Source: Methylobacterium sp. PvR107 | GTDB lineage: Bacteria > Pseudomonadota > Alphaproteobacteria > Rhizobiales > Beijerinckiaceae | Reading direction: 5' to 3' | DNA length: 64,000 bases | Assembly: GCF_017833295.1 (NCBI RefSeq) | Contig: NZ_JAFIBW010000001.1 | Coordinates: forward strand, 682,001-746,000 | Shown here: piece after piece, positions 26,362-34,525 of the stretch | Layout of the letters: every line of letters starts with the position of its first letter | Numbering within the stretch: the first letter of the stretch is position 1 | Notes under the pieces: generated by a model | The model's input: only the letters and a program-made list of their open reading frames with translations | Database searches by the model: none | Told to the model about the DNA's origin: nothing | Translations under genes and position numbers: made by a program

Positions 26362-29046
26362 ATGAAAGTCGTCGTCGTCGAGTCGCCGGCCAAAGCGAAG
26401 ACAATCAATAAGTATCTCGGCCGCGACTATGAAGTCATCGCCTCCTTCGGGCATATCCGAGACCTGCCAGCCAAGGACGGCTCGGTCGATCCCGAGCAGG
26501 ACTTCCACATGGTCTGGGAGCTGGCCGACCGTGGGGCGAGCCGGGTCTCGGAGATCGCCAAGGCGGTCAAGGGTGCCGACAAGCTGATCCTGGCGACCGA
26601 CCCGGATCGCGAGGGCGAGGCGATCTCCTGGCACGTGCTGGAGGCGCTGAACGCCCGCAAGGTGCTCAAGGGCATCCCGGTCGAGCGCGTGACCTTCAAC
26701 GCCATCACCAAGTCCTCGGTCGAGGCGGCGATGCGCAAGCCGCGCGAGATCGACCAGGCGCTGGTCGATGCCTATCTGGCGCGCCGGGCGCTCGACTATC
26801 TCGTCGGGTTCAACCTCTCGCCGGTCCTGTGGCGGAAGCTCCCGGGCGCCCGTTCGGCGGGCCGCGTGCAGTCGGTGGCGTTGCGCCTCGTGGTCGAACG
26901 CGAGATGGAGATCGAGCGGTTCAAGCCGCGCGAGTACTGGACGCTCATCGCCACGCTGACGACCGCCGATGGAGCGACCTTCGAGGCCCGCCTCGTGGGC
27001 GCCGACGGCAAGCGCATCCAGCGCCTCGATGTCGGCACGGGCGAGGAGGCCGCTGCCTTCAAGCGCGACCTCGAACTCGCGACCTTCCAGGTGGCGAGCG
27101 TCGAGGCCAAGCCCGCCAAGCGCCATCCTCAGCCGCCCTTCACCACCTCGACCCTTCAGCAGGAGGCCTCGCGCAAACTCGGGATGGCGCCGGCCCAGAC
27201 CATGCGGGTCGCCCAGCGCCTCTATGAGGGCGTCGATGTCGGCGGCGAGACGGTGGGCATCATCACCTACATGCGGACCGACGGCGTCGACATGGCGCCG
27301 GAGGCGATTCAGGACACCCGCCGGGTGATCGGCAAGGAGTTCGGCGACCGCTACGTGCCGGACGTGCCGCGCAAGTACAGCGTTAAGGCCAAGAACGCCC
27401 AGGAGGCGCACGAGGCCGTGCGGCCGACCGATATGGGCCGGCTGCCTAAGGCGGTCGCGCGCCACCTCGAGCCCGAGCAGGCCAAGCTCTACGACCTGAT
27501 CTGGACCCGCACCATGGCGAGCCAGATGGAATCGGCCGAGCTGGAGCGAACCACCGTGGACGTCACCGCGACGGTCGGCCCGCGGCAGATCGACCTGCGC
27601 GCCACCGGGCAGGTGGTGAAGTTCGACGGCTTCCTGGCCCTCTACCAGGAGGGCAAGGACGACGAGGAGGACGAGGAGAGCCGTCGCCTGCCGCCCATGA
27701 AGGCCGGCGATCCGCTCAAGCGCGAGCGGATCAGCTCGACCCAGCACTTCACCGAGCCGCCGCCGCGCTATTCCGAGGCGAGCCTCGTGAAGCGCATGGA
27801 GGAACTCGGCATCGGCCGCCCATCGACTTATGCGGCCGTGCTCCAAACCCTGCGGGATCGCGAATACGTCAAGATCGAGAAAAAACGGCTGCAGCCGGAG
27901 GATAAGGGGCGGCTCGTCACGGGCTTCCTCGAGAGCTTCTTCCGGCGCTATGTCGAGTACGACTTCACAGCCAGCCTGGAGGAGCAGCTCGACCGCGTCT
28001 CCAACGCCGAGATCGACTGGCGGGCGGTGCTGCGCGACTTCTGGCGCGATTTCTCCGCCGCGATCGGCGAGACCAAGGAGTTGCGCGTCACCGACGTGCT
28101 GGAGGCGCTGAACGGTCTCCTCGGGCCGCACATCTTCCCCGACAAGGGCGACGGCTCGAACCCGCGCACCTGCCCGACCTGCGGGGCCGGCCAGCTGTCG
28201 CTGAAGCTCGGCAAGTTCGGCGCCTTCATCGGTTGCTCGAACTATCCGGAGTGCAAGTACACCCGCCAGCTCTCGGCCTCGGGCGTCGAGGGCGAGGGGG
28301 ACGGCTCGTCCGCCGAGGGCGGCCAGCCGGGCGTGCGGGTGCTGGGCAACGATCCCGTCACCGGGATGCCGGTGACGATCCGCGACGGGCGGTTCGGGCC
28401 GTTCGTCCAGCTCGGCGAGGCCTCCACCGAGAAGGACGCCGCGAAGCCGAGGCGCTCGTCGCTGCCCAAGGGGCTCAGCCCCTCGGACGTGGATCTCAAC
28501 AAGGCGCTGGCCCTGCTGGCGCTGCCGCGCGAGGTGGCGCGCCACCCCGAGACCGGCGAGCCGATCCTGGCCAATCTCGGCCGGTTCGGGCCCTACGTGC
28601 AGCACGGGAAGACCTACGCCAATCTCGGCAAGGACGACGACGTGCTGGAGATCGGCGGCAACCGCGCCATCGACCTGATCGTCGCCAAGGAGCAGGGCGG
28701 CGGCCGCGGCCGTCCGGCCGCCGATCCCGGCCGGCCGCTCGGCAAGGACGAGACCAGCGGGCGCGACCTCGTGGTCAAGGCCGGCAAGTACGGCCCCTAC
28801 GTCACGGACGGCGAGGTGAACGCCACGCTGCCGAAGACGATGGCCGCCGAGGCGCTGACGCTGGACGAGGCGATCGCCCTGGTGAACGCCAAGCGGGCGT
28901 CGGGCGGCGGCAAGCCGGCCAAGCGCGGGGCGGTCCGGAAGAGTTCAGCGCGTGGTGCGAGCGGTGATAAGCCCGCCGCGAAGAAGACCGCGACGAAAAA
29001 GCCGGCGGCGAAGAAGGCGGCGGCGAAGAAGACGGGCGCGGGCTGA
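26362..29046 (+). CDS. topA: DNA topoisomerase I (type IA)
   Basis: A protein of 894 residues. The Toprim domain opens MKVVVVESPAKAKTINKYLG, with metal ligands in LATDPDREGEAISWH. The catalytic Tyr lies in GIITYMRTDGVD (about residue 303). A single four-Cys zinc motif (CPTCGAG to CSNYPECKY) is near residue 600. After it come Gly/Lys-rich topo-C repeats containing RFGPFVQLGE, RFGPYVQHGK and KYGPYVTDGE. The tail is Lys/Ala-rich (KKTATKKPAAKKAAAKK), as in many actinobacterial and alphaproteobacterial enzymes. It relaxes negative supercoils. ATG at 26362 is the family start. Confidence 0.97.
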   Translation: MKVVVVESPAKAKTINKYLGRDYEVIASFGHIRDLPAKDGSVDPEQDFHMVWELADRGASRVSEIAKAVKGADKLILATDPDREGEAISWHVLEALNARKVLKGIPVERVTFNAITKSSVEAAMRKPREIDQALVDAYLARRALDYLVGFNLSPVLWRKLPGARSAGRVQSVALRLVVEREMEIERFKPREYWTLIATLTTADGATFEARLVGADGKRIQRLDVGTGEEAAAFKRDLELATFQVASVEAKPAKRHPQPPFTTSTLQQEASRKLGMAPAQTMRVAQRLYEGVDVGGETVGIITYMRTDGVDMAPEAIQDTRRVIGKEFGDRYVPDVPRKYSVKAKNAQEAHEAVRPTDMGRLPKAVARHLEPEQAKLYDLIWTRTMASQMESAELERTTVDVTATVGPRQIDLRATGQVVKFDGFLALYQEGKDDEEDEESRRLPPMKAGDPLKRERISSTQHFTEPPPRYSEASLVKRMEELGIGRPSTYAAVLQTLRDREYVKIEKKRLQPEDKGRLVTGFLESFFRRYVEYDFTASLEEQLDRVSNAEIDWRAVLRDFWRDFSAAIGETKELRVTDVLEALNGLLGPHIFPDKGDGSNPRTCPTCGAGQLSLKLGKFGAFIGCSNYPECKYTRQLSASGVEGEGDGSSAEGGQPGVRVLGNDPVTGMPVTIRDGRFGPFVQLGEASTEKDAAKPRRSSLPKGLSPSDVDLNKALALLALPREVARHPETGEPILANLGRFGPYVQHGKTYANLGKDDDVLEIGGNRAIDLIVAKEQGGGRGRPAADPGRPLGKDETSGRDLVVKAGKYGPYVTDGEVNATLPKTMAAEALTLDEAIALVNAKRASGGGKPAKRGAVRKSSARGASGDKPAAKKTATKKPAAKKAAAKKTGAG

Positions 29047-29051
29047 CGCCG

Positions 29052-29078
29052 CGGGGCGGCTCAGACCGGGGCCGCCCC
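29052..29078. terminator. Hairpin after topA
   Basis: CGGGGCGGC and GCCGCCCCG form a 9-bp stem six bases beyond the topA stop codon, with a 9-base loop. The tail TCCTTGCG is poor in T, so termination may be weak. Confidence 0.5.
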
Positions 29079-29168
29079 GTCCTTGCGCGCGGAGCGAAGC
29101 AAGCCGGGGCAGAGCGAGGCTGTCGAACGGGGCGCCGATTGGGCTGCTTCGCTTCGCGCGCAACGACG
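29078..29168. repeat. Dispersed palindromic repeat, family B, copy 3
   Basis: The left arm is GTCCTTGCGCGCGGAGCGAA, the right arm TGCTTCGCTTCGCGCGCAAC then GACG. It follows the topA hairpin directly. Confidence 0.8.
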
Positions 29169-29228
29169 CCGGTGAGGCAGCGACGCCGCCCGCTCACCGC
29201 GGGCTGCGGTCAGCGCTCGGGAGCGGGT

Positions 29229-29417
29229 TCAGACCAGGTAGGTGATCGTCGCAGCCAAGGCCGTCGCGAAAGTCGCCAGCGCCAGCGTGGTTGCGTTGAC
29301 CAATGCGCGGGTGGGCGGCACGCCGGCCGCGTCCTCATCGCATCCGAAGGCGGCGCCGGCCGCGTGCTCGAAGCGGATCAATGTGAGGCGGCGGGCCTCG
29401 ATCGCGGCGTCGCTCAT
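29229..29417 (-). CDS. Small membrane protein of unknown function
   Basis: A protein of 62 residues. The first 40 residues are polar (MSDAAIEARRLTLIRFEHAA) with one Cys. The C-terminus is one transmembrane helix (ALVNATTLALATFATALAAT then ITYLV) ending the protein. ATG at 29417 follows GGGAG at 10 bases. The frame is open further upstream, but no better start is seen. I do not recognise a family; the tail-anchored layout and intact frame support a real gene. It is convergent with topA, beyond the repeat. Confidence 0.55.
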   Translation of the reverse strand: MSDAAIEARRLTLIRFEHAAGAAFGCDEDAAGVPPTRALVNATTLALATFATALAATITYLV

Positions 29418-29774
29418 GGACTGCGGCTCCCTGACCACGGCCAAGACTCTCTCGACCGTCAACGTCGATTGTCCCGTTCTGTTCCGGTGCGGGCTGTGGA
29501 CGCCGAACGGGCCGGTCACGAGAAAGCTTTAACCCATTGTTGTGCAACGTCGTCATGACGGACGGCCCTGCCCTTCCGGGCCCCGGCGTCATTCCGGCCC
29601 TCGCTCGCGGCAACGCAGCATGCGATGATGCATGCGCGTCGCCGAAGGGCGAACGGCTTTGATGTTTATGTTTTGTTCCGCTATCATGCGGGGATGAAGG
29701 CGCATGCTCCACGACCCAAGACCCGTCTGCGCGAATCCGAGCCGGCCGATGCGCCGCGCCCGCGGAGGCCGCGC
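29418..29774. other. 357-base region upstream of parE
   Basis: It separates the small minus-strand membrane gene from parE. The part at 29520-29700 is AT-richer and probably holds the parE promoter. An ATG at 29694 is in frame with parE and could start a longer protein with an Arg/Pro-rich leader. No other gene is seen. Confidence 0.45.
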
Positions 29775-31835
29775 GTGAGCGATCCGGCGCGGGATCTGTT
29801 CGGGCCGGGCGGCAAGGGCCCGGCCGCCCGGCCGCCCGAGCCGCGGCGGCGCCTGGACGCCTCGGCCTCCGTGGCGACGCTCGCCGCCGCCGAGCCGGAG
29901 GGCGGCTACACCGCCTCCGACATCGAGGTCCTGGAGGGGTTGGAGCCGGTCCGGCGCCGCCCCGGCATGTATATCGGCGGCACCGACGAGCGGGCGCTGC
30001 ACCACCTCTTCGCCGAGGTGATCGACAATTCGATGGACGAGGCAGTGGCGGGCCACGCCAGCTTCATCGAGGTGGAGCTGGAGGAATCCGGCGCCCTCGT
30101 GGTGACCGATAACGGCCGCGGCATCCCGGTCGATCCGCATCCGAAATTCCCCGGCAAGTCGGCGCTTGAGGTCATCATGACCACGCTGCACGCCGGCGGT
30201 AAGTTCGACTCGAAGGTCTACGAGACCTCCGGCGGCCTGCACGGCGTCGGCATCTCGGTGGTCAACGCGCTGTCCGATCTCCTGGAGGTCGAGGTGGCCC
30301 GCAACCAGACCCTCTACCGCCAGACCTTCTCGCGGGGCCATGCGCAGGGGGCGCTGGAGCTGGTCGGCCGGGTTCAGAACCGGCGTGGCACCCGGGTCCG
30401 CTTCCATCCGGACGCACAGATCTTCGGCTCGCTGAAGTTCGACCCGCGCCGCCTGTTCAAGATGGCGCGCTCGAAGGCCTACCTGTTCGGCGGCGTCGAG
30501 ATCCGCTGGCGCTGCGCCCCTGCCCTGCTCGAAGGCCTGGAGGGTGTGCCGGCGGAAGCCGTCCACCGCTTCCCCGACGGGCTGCGCGACTATCTCGCCC
30601 GGGACATCGACGGCAAGGAGCTCGTCACCGAGGCGATGTTCTGCGGCAAGATCACCAAGCCGGGCTCGCACGGGTCGCTCGAATGGGCGGTGGCCTGGAT
30701 GGTCACCGAGGACGGGGTCTCGCATTCCTACTGCAACACGATCCCGACGCCCGAGGGCGGCACCCACGAGGCCGGCTTAAGGGTCGCGCTGCTCCGCGGC
30801 CTGCGCGAGCACGCCGAGCGGGTGAACCAGGCCAAGCGCATGAATGCGGTGACCACCGACGACGTCATGGCGACCTGCGCGTCGATGCTGTCGGTGTTCA
30901 TCCGCGAGCCCGAGTTCCAGGGTCAGACCAAGGACAAGCTCGCCACCGTCGAGGCGCAGCGCATCGTCGAGACGGCGGTGCGCGACGCCTTCGACCATTG
31001 GCTCGCCGCCTCCCCGGCCCAGGCCAACAAGGTGCTGGACTGGGTGATCGACCGGGCCGAGGAGCGCCTGCGCCGCCGCCAGGAGAAGGAGGTCGCCCGC
31101 AAGAGCGCCACCCGCAAGCTGCGCCTTCCCGGCAAGCTCGCCGATTGCTCGGCGGCCGGCACCGCCGGCTCGGAGATCTTCATCGTCGAGGGCGATTCCG
31201 CCGGCGGGTCTGCCAAGCAGGCCCGCGACCGGGCGACCCAGGCGATCCTCCCCTTGCGCGGCAAGATCCTCAACGTCGCCTCGGCCTCGCGGGACAAGCT
31301 CGGCGCCAACCAGCTGATCTCGGATCTCACCCTCGCGCTCGGATGCGGCACGGGCGCGGCCTTCCGCGAGGCGGATCTCCGCTACGACAAGGTGATCATC
31401 ATGACGGACGCCGACGTCGACGGCGCCCACATCGCCTCGCTGCTGATCACCTTCTTCTACCGGCAGATGCCGAAGCTGATCGACCGCGGGCACCTCTACC
31501 TCGCGATTCCGCCGCTCTACCGGCTGCAGCAGGGCTCGAAGGTGGCCTACGCCCGGGACGACGCCGATCGCGAGCGGATCACCAAGACGGTGTTCAAGGG
31601 CGGCAAGGTCGAGATCGGGCGGTTCAAGGGCCTGGGCGAGATGATGCCGGCCCAGCTCAAGGAGACCACCATGGATCCGAAGAAGCGCACGCTGCTGCGC
31701 GTCGCGATCCTGGACGAGGCCCGGGAATCGACCGGCGACACGGTCGAGCGCCTGATGGGCAACAAGCCCGAGGCGCGCTTCGCCTTCATCAGCGAGCGCG
31801 CGGCCTTCACCGAGGGCGCCGACCTCGACATCTGA
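29775..31835 (+). CDS. parE: DNA topoisomerase IV subunit B
   Basis: A protein of 686 residues from GTG at 29775. GHKL ATPase motifs are EVIDNSMDEAVAG, VTDNGRGIPVDPH and GGLHGVGISVVNALS. The Toprim region has EIFIVEGDSAGGSAKQARDR, then PLRGKILNV and IMTDADVDGAHI. ParC/ParE decatenates daughter chromosomes. The GTG follows GGAGGCCGCGC, a good ribosome binding site, and gives a family-sized protein starting MSDPARDLFG. The in-frame ATG at 29694 would add 27 Arg/Pro-rich residues. GyrB was considered, but the size without a large Toprim insert and the DLFG-type start favour ParE. Confidence 0.93.
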   Translation: MSDPARDLFGPGGKGPAARPPEPRRRLDASASVATLAAAEPEGGYTASDIEVLEGLEPVRRRPGMYIGGTDERALHHLFAEVIDNSMDEAVAGHASFIEVELEESGALVVTDNGRGIPVDPHPKFPGKSALEVIMTTLHAGGKFDSKVYETSGGLHGVGISVVNALSDLLEVEVARNQTLYRQTFSRGHAQGALELVGRVQNRRGTRVRFHPDAQIFGSLKFDPRRLFKMARSKAYLFGGVEIRWRCAPALLEGLEGVPAEAVHRFPDGLRDYLARDIDGKELVTEAMFCGKITKPGSHGSLEWAVAWMVTEDGVSHSYCNTIPTPEGGTHEAGLRVALLRGLREHAERVNQAKRMNAVTTDDVMATCASMLSVFIREPEFQGQTKDKLATVEAQRIVETAVRDAFDHWLAASPAQANKVLDWVIDRAEERLRRRQEKEVARKSATRKLRLPGKLADCSAAGTAGSEIFIVEGDSAGGSAKQARDRATQAILPLRGKILNVASASRDKLGANQLISDLTLALGCGTGAAFREADLRYDKVIIMTDADVDGAHIASLLITFFYRQMPKLIDRGHLYLAIPPLYRLQQGSKVAYARDDADRERITKTVFKGGKVEIGRFKGLGEMMPAQLKETTMDPKKRTLLRVAILDEARESTGDTVERLMGNKPEARFAFISERAAFTEGADLDI

Positions 31836-31838
31836 CGC

Positions 31839-31876
31839 GCTGGAGCCGACGCCGCACCCGCCGTGTCGGCTCCAGC
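31839..31876 (+). terminator. Strong hairpin terminator after parE
   Basis: GCTGGAGCCGAC and GTCGGCTCCAGC pair perfectly over 12 bp with a 14-base loop, starting four bases after the parE stop codon. No T-run follows, but the position and strength support a terminator or mRNA-end stabiliser. Confidence 0.6.
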
Positions 31877-31904
31877 GGCTACGGGTCCGAGGCGGCAAAA
31901 CCGG

Positions 31905-31998
31905 CGCCGTCCCTGCGAGCGGCGCGAAGCAATCCAGCCGCGCCGCGTTCGGAAGCATCCCGCTGCCCTGGGTCGCTTCGCTGCGCTCGCGATGACGG
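31905..31998. repeat. Dispersed palindromic repeat, family B, copy 4
   Basis: The left arm is CCGTCCCTGCGAGCGGCGCG then AAGCAATCC; the right arm is GGGTCGCTTCGCTGCGCTCG then CGATGACGG. It lies between the convergent parE and PRC-barrel genes. Confidence 0.8.
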
Positions 31999-32015
31999 AT
32001 GCCGTGACGGCTCTG

Positions 32016-32507
32016 CTAGGGCGCGGACATTGCCTTCGCGGGATCGAAGGGCTGCGCCGCCGCCACCGTGTCCTTGCTCATGTTGAGGACCGCCGAGTAC
32101 CGGTCGCCGCCGGGCCGCAGCACCAGGGCGCCCGGCTCCACCGCGATGAGCTTGCTGCCCAGCCCGAGGAAGCCGCCGACATCGATCACCACCGCCCGGA
32201 GCAGGCTGCCGTCGGTGATCAGAAGGTCCTCGATCTTGCCGACGCTGTCGCCCGCGGCGTTGCGGACGGTCACGCCGATCATTTTGGTGCTCAGGAAGGC
32301 GGCGGGCTTGAGCCCCTGACGCTTGGCGGCGTCCTCGGCGCTCGCCGCCTCCATCAGCCGCCCGACGCCCTTGCCGTCCGTCGAGGTGCCCGGCCCCGTG
32401 CCCGGCAGGACCGTATCCTTGCCGATCACGGTGGCGTCCTGCGCGGCCACCGCTGTGCCCGCCAGCGCGAGGGCGGCGAGCGACAGGAGAAGGGTTCGGC
32501 TCTTCAT
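32016..32507 (-). CDS. Exported PRC-barrel domain protein
   Basis: A protein of 162 residues. MKSRTLLLSLAALALAGTAV then AAQD is a clear signal peptide. The C-terminal two thirds hold a PRC barrel: FLSTKMIGVTVRNAAGDSVG, KIEDLLITDGSLLRAVVIDV and SKLIAVEPGALVL. PRC-barrel proteins in this family are periplasmic and of unknown function, often stress-linked in Rhizobiales. ATG at 32507 begins the signal peptide; a longer frame upstream has no good start. Confidence 0.85.
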   Translation of the reverse strand: MKSRTLLLSLAALALAGTAVAAQDATVIGKDTVLPGTGPGTSTDGKGVGRLMEAASAEDAAKRQGLKPAAFLSTKMIGVTVRNAAGDSVGKIEDLLITDGSLLRAVVIDVGGFLGLGSKLIAVEPGALVLRPGGDRYSAVLNMSKDTVAAAQPFDPAKAMSAP

Positions 32508-32641
32508 GGCTGATCGCTCCGGTGCGCCCGGTCCGTCTTCGGTGGATGTCTCAGGGGCCCGCGGTCTCAATCGCGGACGGCACGCACGGTTCCGGCCCTC
32601 CCTGTCCTATCCGGCCCGCCCGATAGGCCGCCCGAAACGCG

Positions 32642-32669
32642 AAAAGGCCCGGCCTTGCGGCCGGGCCCT
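32642..32669 (-). terminator. Intrinsic terminator of the outer-membrane protein gene
   Basis: On the minus strand GGGCCCGGCC-GCAA-GGCCGGGCC is followed by TTTTC. It lies about 43 bases after the stop codon of the beta-barrel gene. Confidence 0.8.
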
Positions 32670-32711
32670 TCCGTTGCGCGGAGCCGATCGTGTCGGCTCC
32701 GGCTTTCGCTC

Positions 32712-33578
32712 TTAGTACGAGCCGAACTTGTAGTTCAGGCCGGCGCGGACGACGGCGAACTCGGTCTTCGCGGCGGCGCCGTTGAGGTAGGCGGTGCCGT
32801 TCGGGGCCAGGAGGTTGCCGTAGAACACGCCGCCGGCGGCGTTCTTCTGGCGGTCGAGGCTGACATACAGACCTTCGACCTTCAGCGTCACGGCCGAGGA
32901 GCGGAAGAAGTTCAGGAACGAGTCGGTGGGGAGCGCGTACTCGACGCCACCGCCGGCGGCCCAGCCGGTGCGGAAGCTGTCGCGGAAGCGGTTGCCGGCG
33001 AAGTTCTGATCGTCCTGGCCCGAACCGTAGGCGAAACCACCGGTGCCGTACACGAGGGTGCGGTCGAAGGCGTAGCCGAGGCGGCCGCGGACGGTGCCGA
33101 AGTAGTCGAGGCCGTTGCCGCTGGTGGCGACGAAGGCGCGCGGGGGGGCGAAGGCGATGCCGGTGGTGCCGCCGAACGCGTAGTTCTGGGTGGCGTTGGC
33201 GCGACGGGCGAAGTCGACGTACTGGGCGTCGGCCTCAAAGCCGATCACGACACCCGAGCCCGGCGTGAACTGGTAATTGTAGCCGATCTGGGCGCCGCCC
33301 GAGAAGCCGTCGTTGTTGCTGCGGTTGTTGACGCTCACGACGCCGGCGGTGCCGGGCGAGTTGATCAGCGAGCCGGCCGGCAGCGCGTAGTTGCTGGTGT
33401 TGCGGCTGCTGGCGTCGAAGCCGTAGCCGGCGTTCACACCGACGTAGAAGCCGGTCCAGGTGAAGACCGGCACCGGCGTGAAGACCGGCGGCGGCGCGGC
33501 GCGGCGCGGAAGATCGGCCGCGGACGCGGCAGCCGTCATGCCGGCCAGCACGGTGGATGCGAGGAGGAGCTTCTTCAT
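32712..33578 (-). CDS. Outer-membrane beta-barrel protein (Omp25/RopB-like porin family)
   Basis: A protein of 288 residues. MKKLLLASTVLAGMTAAASA is the signal peptide. The start of the mature protein is Pro-rich (APPPVFTPVPVF), then FTWTGFYVGVNAGYGF, the standard first strand of alphaproteobacterial Omp25/Omp31-type barrels. Alternating amphipathic strands follow, including GAQIGYNYQF, GTVRGRLGYAFDRTLVYGTG and VEYALPTDSF, and the C-terminus ends VVRAGLNYKFGSY with a near-terminal aromatic. ATG at 33578 follows AGGACCCACGACACC. It has its own terminator and a long AT-richer upstream region, suggesting an abundant monocistronic mRNA. Confidence 0.9.
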   Translation of the reverse strand: MKKLLLASTVLAGMTAAASAADLPRRAAPPPVFTPVPVFTWTGFYVGVNAGYGFDASSRNTSNYALPAGSLINSPGTAGVVSVNNRSNNDGFSGGAQIGYNYQFTPGSGVVIGFEADAQYVDFARRANATQNYAFGGTTGIAFAPPRAFVATSGNGLDYFGTVRGRLGYAFDRTLVYGTGGFAYGSGQDDQNFAGNRFRDSFRTGWAAGGGVEYALPTDSFLNFFRSSAVTLKVEGLYVSLDRQKNAAGGVFYGNLLAPNGTAYLNGAAAKTEFAVVRAGLNYKFGSY

Positions 33579-33981
33579 GGTGTCGTGGGTCCTGGTTTGG
33601 CTTGAGCCGGCGGCCTGCAAGGTGCCCTGGGATGGCGTGTCTGTCGCGTTCCTGCAACAAGCATCCTCAGACTAGCTTGATCTCGTCAACGAAAGGTGAA
33701 GACTAACGCCCCGTATCTCACAGCACTGTCGCCCTTCGACTCGCGACAGGCGGCAAAGACCAGCGAAAAGGCCCAGACGATTGTCCGGAACTTGCGGCCC
33801 GGACGTGCGCCCCATCGCAGGCGCCGGGCCCGACATTATCCGCGCCCGATAAGAGAGGCCGAAGAGCCGACGTTTTATTTCGGCACATCTGACGTGGGAC
33901 CGGTAATGCGGCGTAAGGCGACGGTTAACCGTGTTGTCCGATGGTCCGAGGGCCAGCGTCTCGGCCGGTGAGGGTATTGCC
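33579..33981. other. 403-base region between divergent genes
   Basis: It is AT-richer than its surroundings, especially at 33680-33720 and 33850-33930, and should contain the promoters of the porin (minus) and the small membrane protein (plus). A perfect 12-bp palindrome lies at 33921-33932. No coding frame is supported. Confidence 0.5.
33921..33932. promoter_or_regulatory. 12-bp perfect palindrome, possible operator
   Basis: ACGGTTAACCGT is perfectly self-complementary, in the AT-richer region 50 bases before the ATG at 33982. It may bind a dimeric regulator; nothing identifies which. Confidence 0.3.
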
Positions 33982-34338
33982 ATGCACATCCGCGACGCGC
34001 AGGGCGCGAAGCCGTTCGGCAGGCGGCGGACCCCGGCCGAAGCGGGCGGGGGCGGCCTGGCACAAGCGGGTGCTGATCGGCTCAGGCCCGACCGGCCGGC
34101 GGGCGCGCTCGGCTGGGCGTTGCGGATCTCGGGGATCGCCGGACTCCTGGCAATCGCCGCCGGCTCGTATCTTGCCCGTGTGAGCCAGCCGGGTCCGGCC
34201 CCCACCATGGCGGCGATCGACGCGCGTCATGCGCTCGCCGACCCTGAGACGACCGGCTCGCTAACCGCCGCCGGGGCAGCCGCGGCCACGCGCCTGGACC
34301 CCTGCCAGATGCCGGCTGCCGACCGCCTCAGGCCCTGA
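33982..34338 (+). CDS. Single-pass membrane protein of unknown function
   Basis: A protein of 118 residues. A basic and Gly-rich N-terminus (about 45 residues) is followed by one predicted transmembrane helix (ALRISGIAGLLAIAAGSYLA) and an Ala-rich C-terminus with one Cys near the end. The order suggests a cytoplasmic N-terminus and a periplasmic tail. ATG at 33982 follows GAGGGTATTGCC. I do not recognise the family. It precedes rhlE on the same strand by 187 bases. Confidence 0.6.
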   Translation: MHIRDAQGAKPFGRRRTPAEAGGGGLAQAGADRLRPDRPAGALGWALRISGIAGLLAIAAGSYLARVSQPGPAPTMAAIDARHALADPETTGSLTAAGAAAATRLDPCQMPAADRLRP

Positions 34339-34525
34339 TCGCTTGTGCGTTGCGGCGTCTTGGTGCGCATTGCGAGATTGACAAGCCGCGCCAAGGCCCT
34401 AACTGACAGGAAGCATGCGCCCCGCGGCCCCGGGAGCATCCGAGCGTCCCGCGCGTGCCTTTCCCAGCCGTTGCCGCGACGGTGTCCATCGCGCCGGCCG
34501 GGCGCGCAACGGTTCCTGATTGCAG

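Noticed and set aside
26344..28605. 753-codon minus-strand open frame opposite topA
   Set aside because: It mirrors topA, a certain gene, in a GC-rich genome where antisense frames stay open. Its product is Arg/Leu/Ala-rich with no domain.
31839..32700. Regulatory pairing between the parE hairpin and a similar GAGCCGA/TCGGCTC hairpin near 32680-32700
   Set aside because: Both share GGAGCCGAC-like arms, but short GC-rich palindromes of this kind are frequent here and nothing ties the two together.
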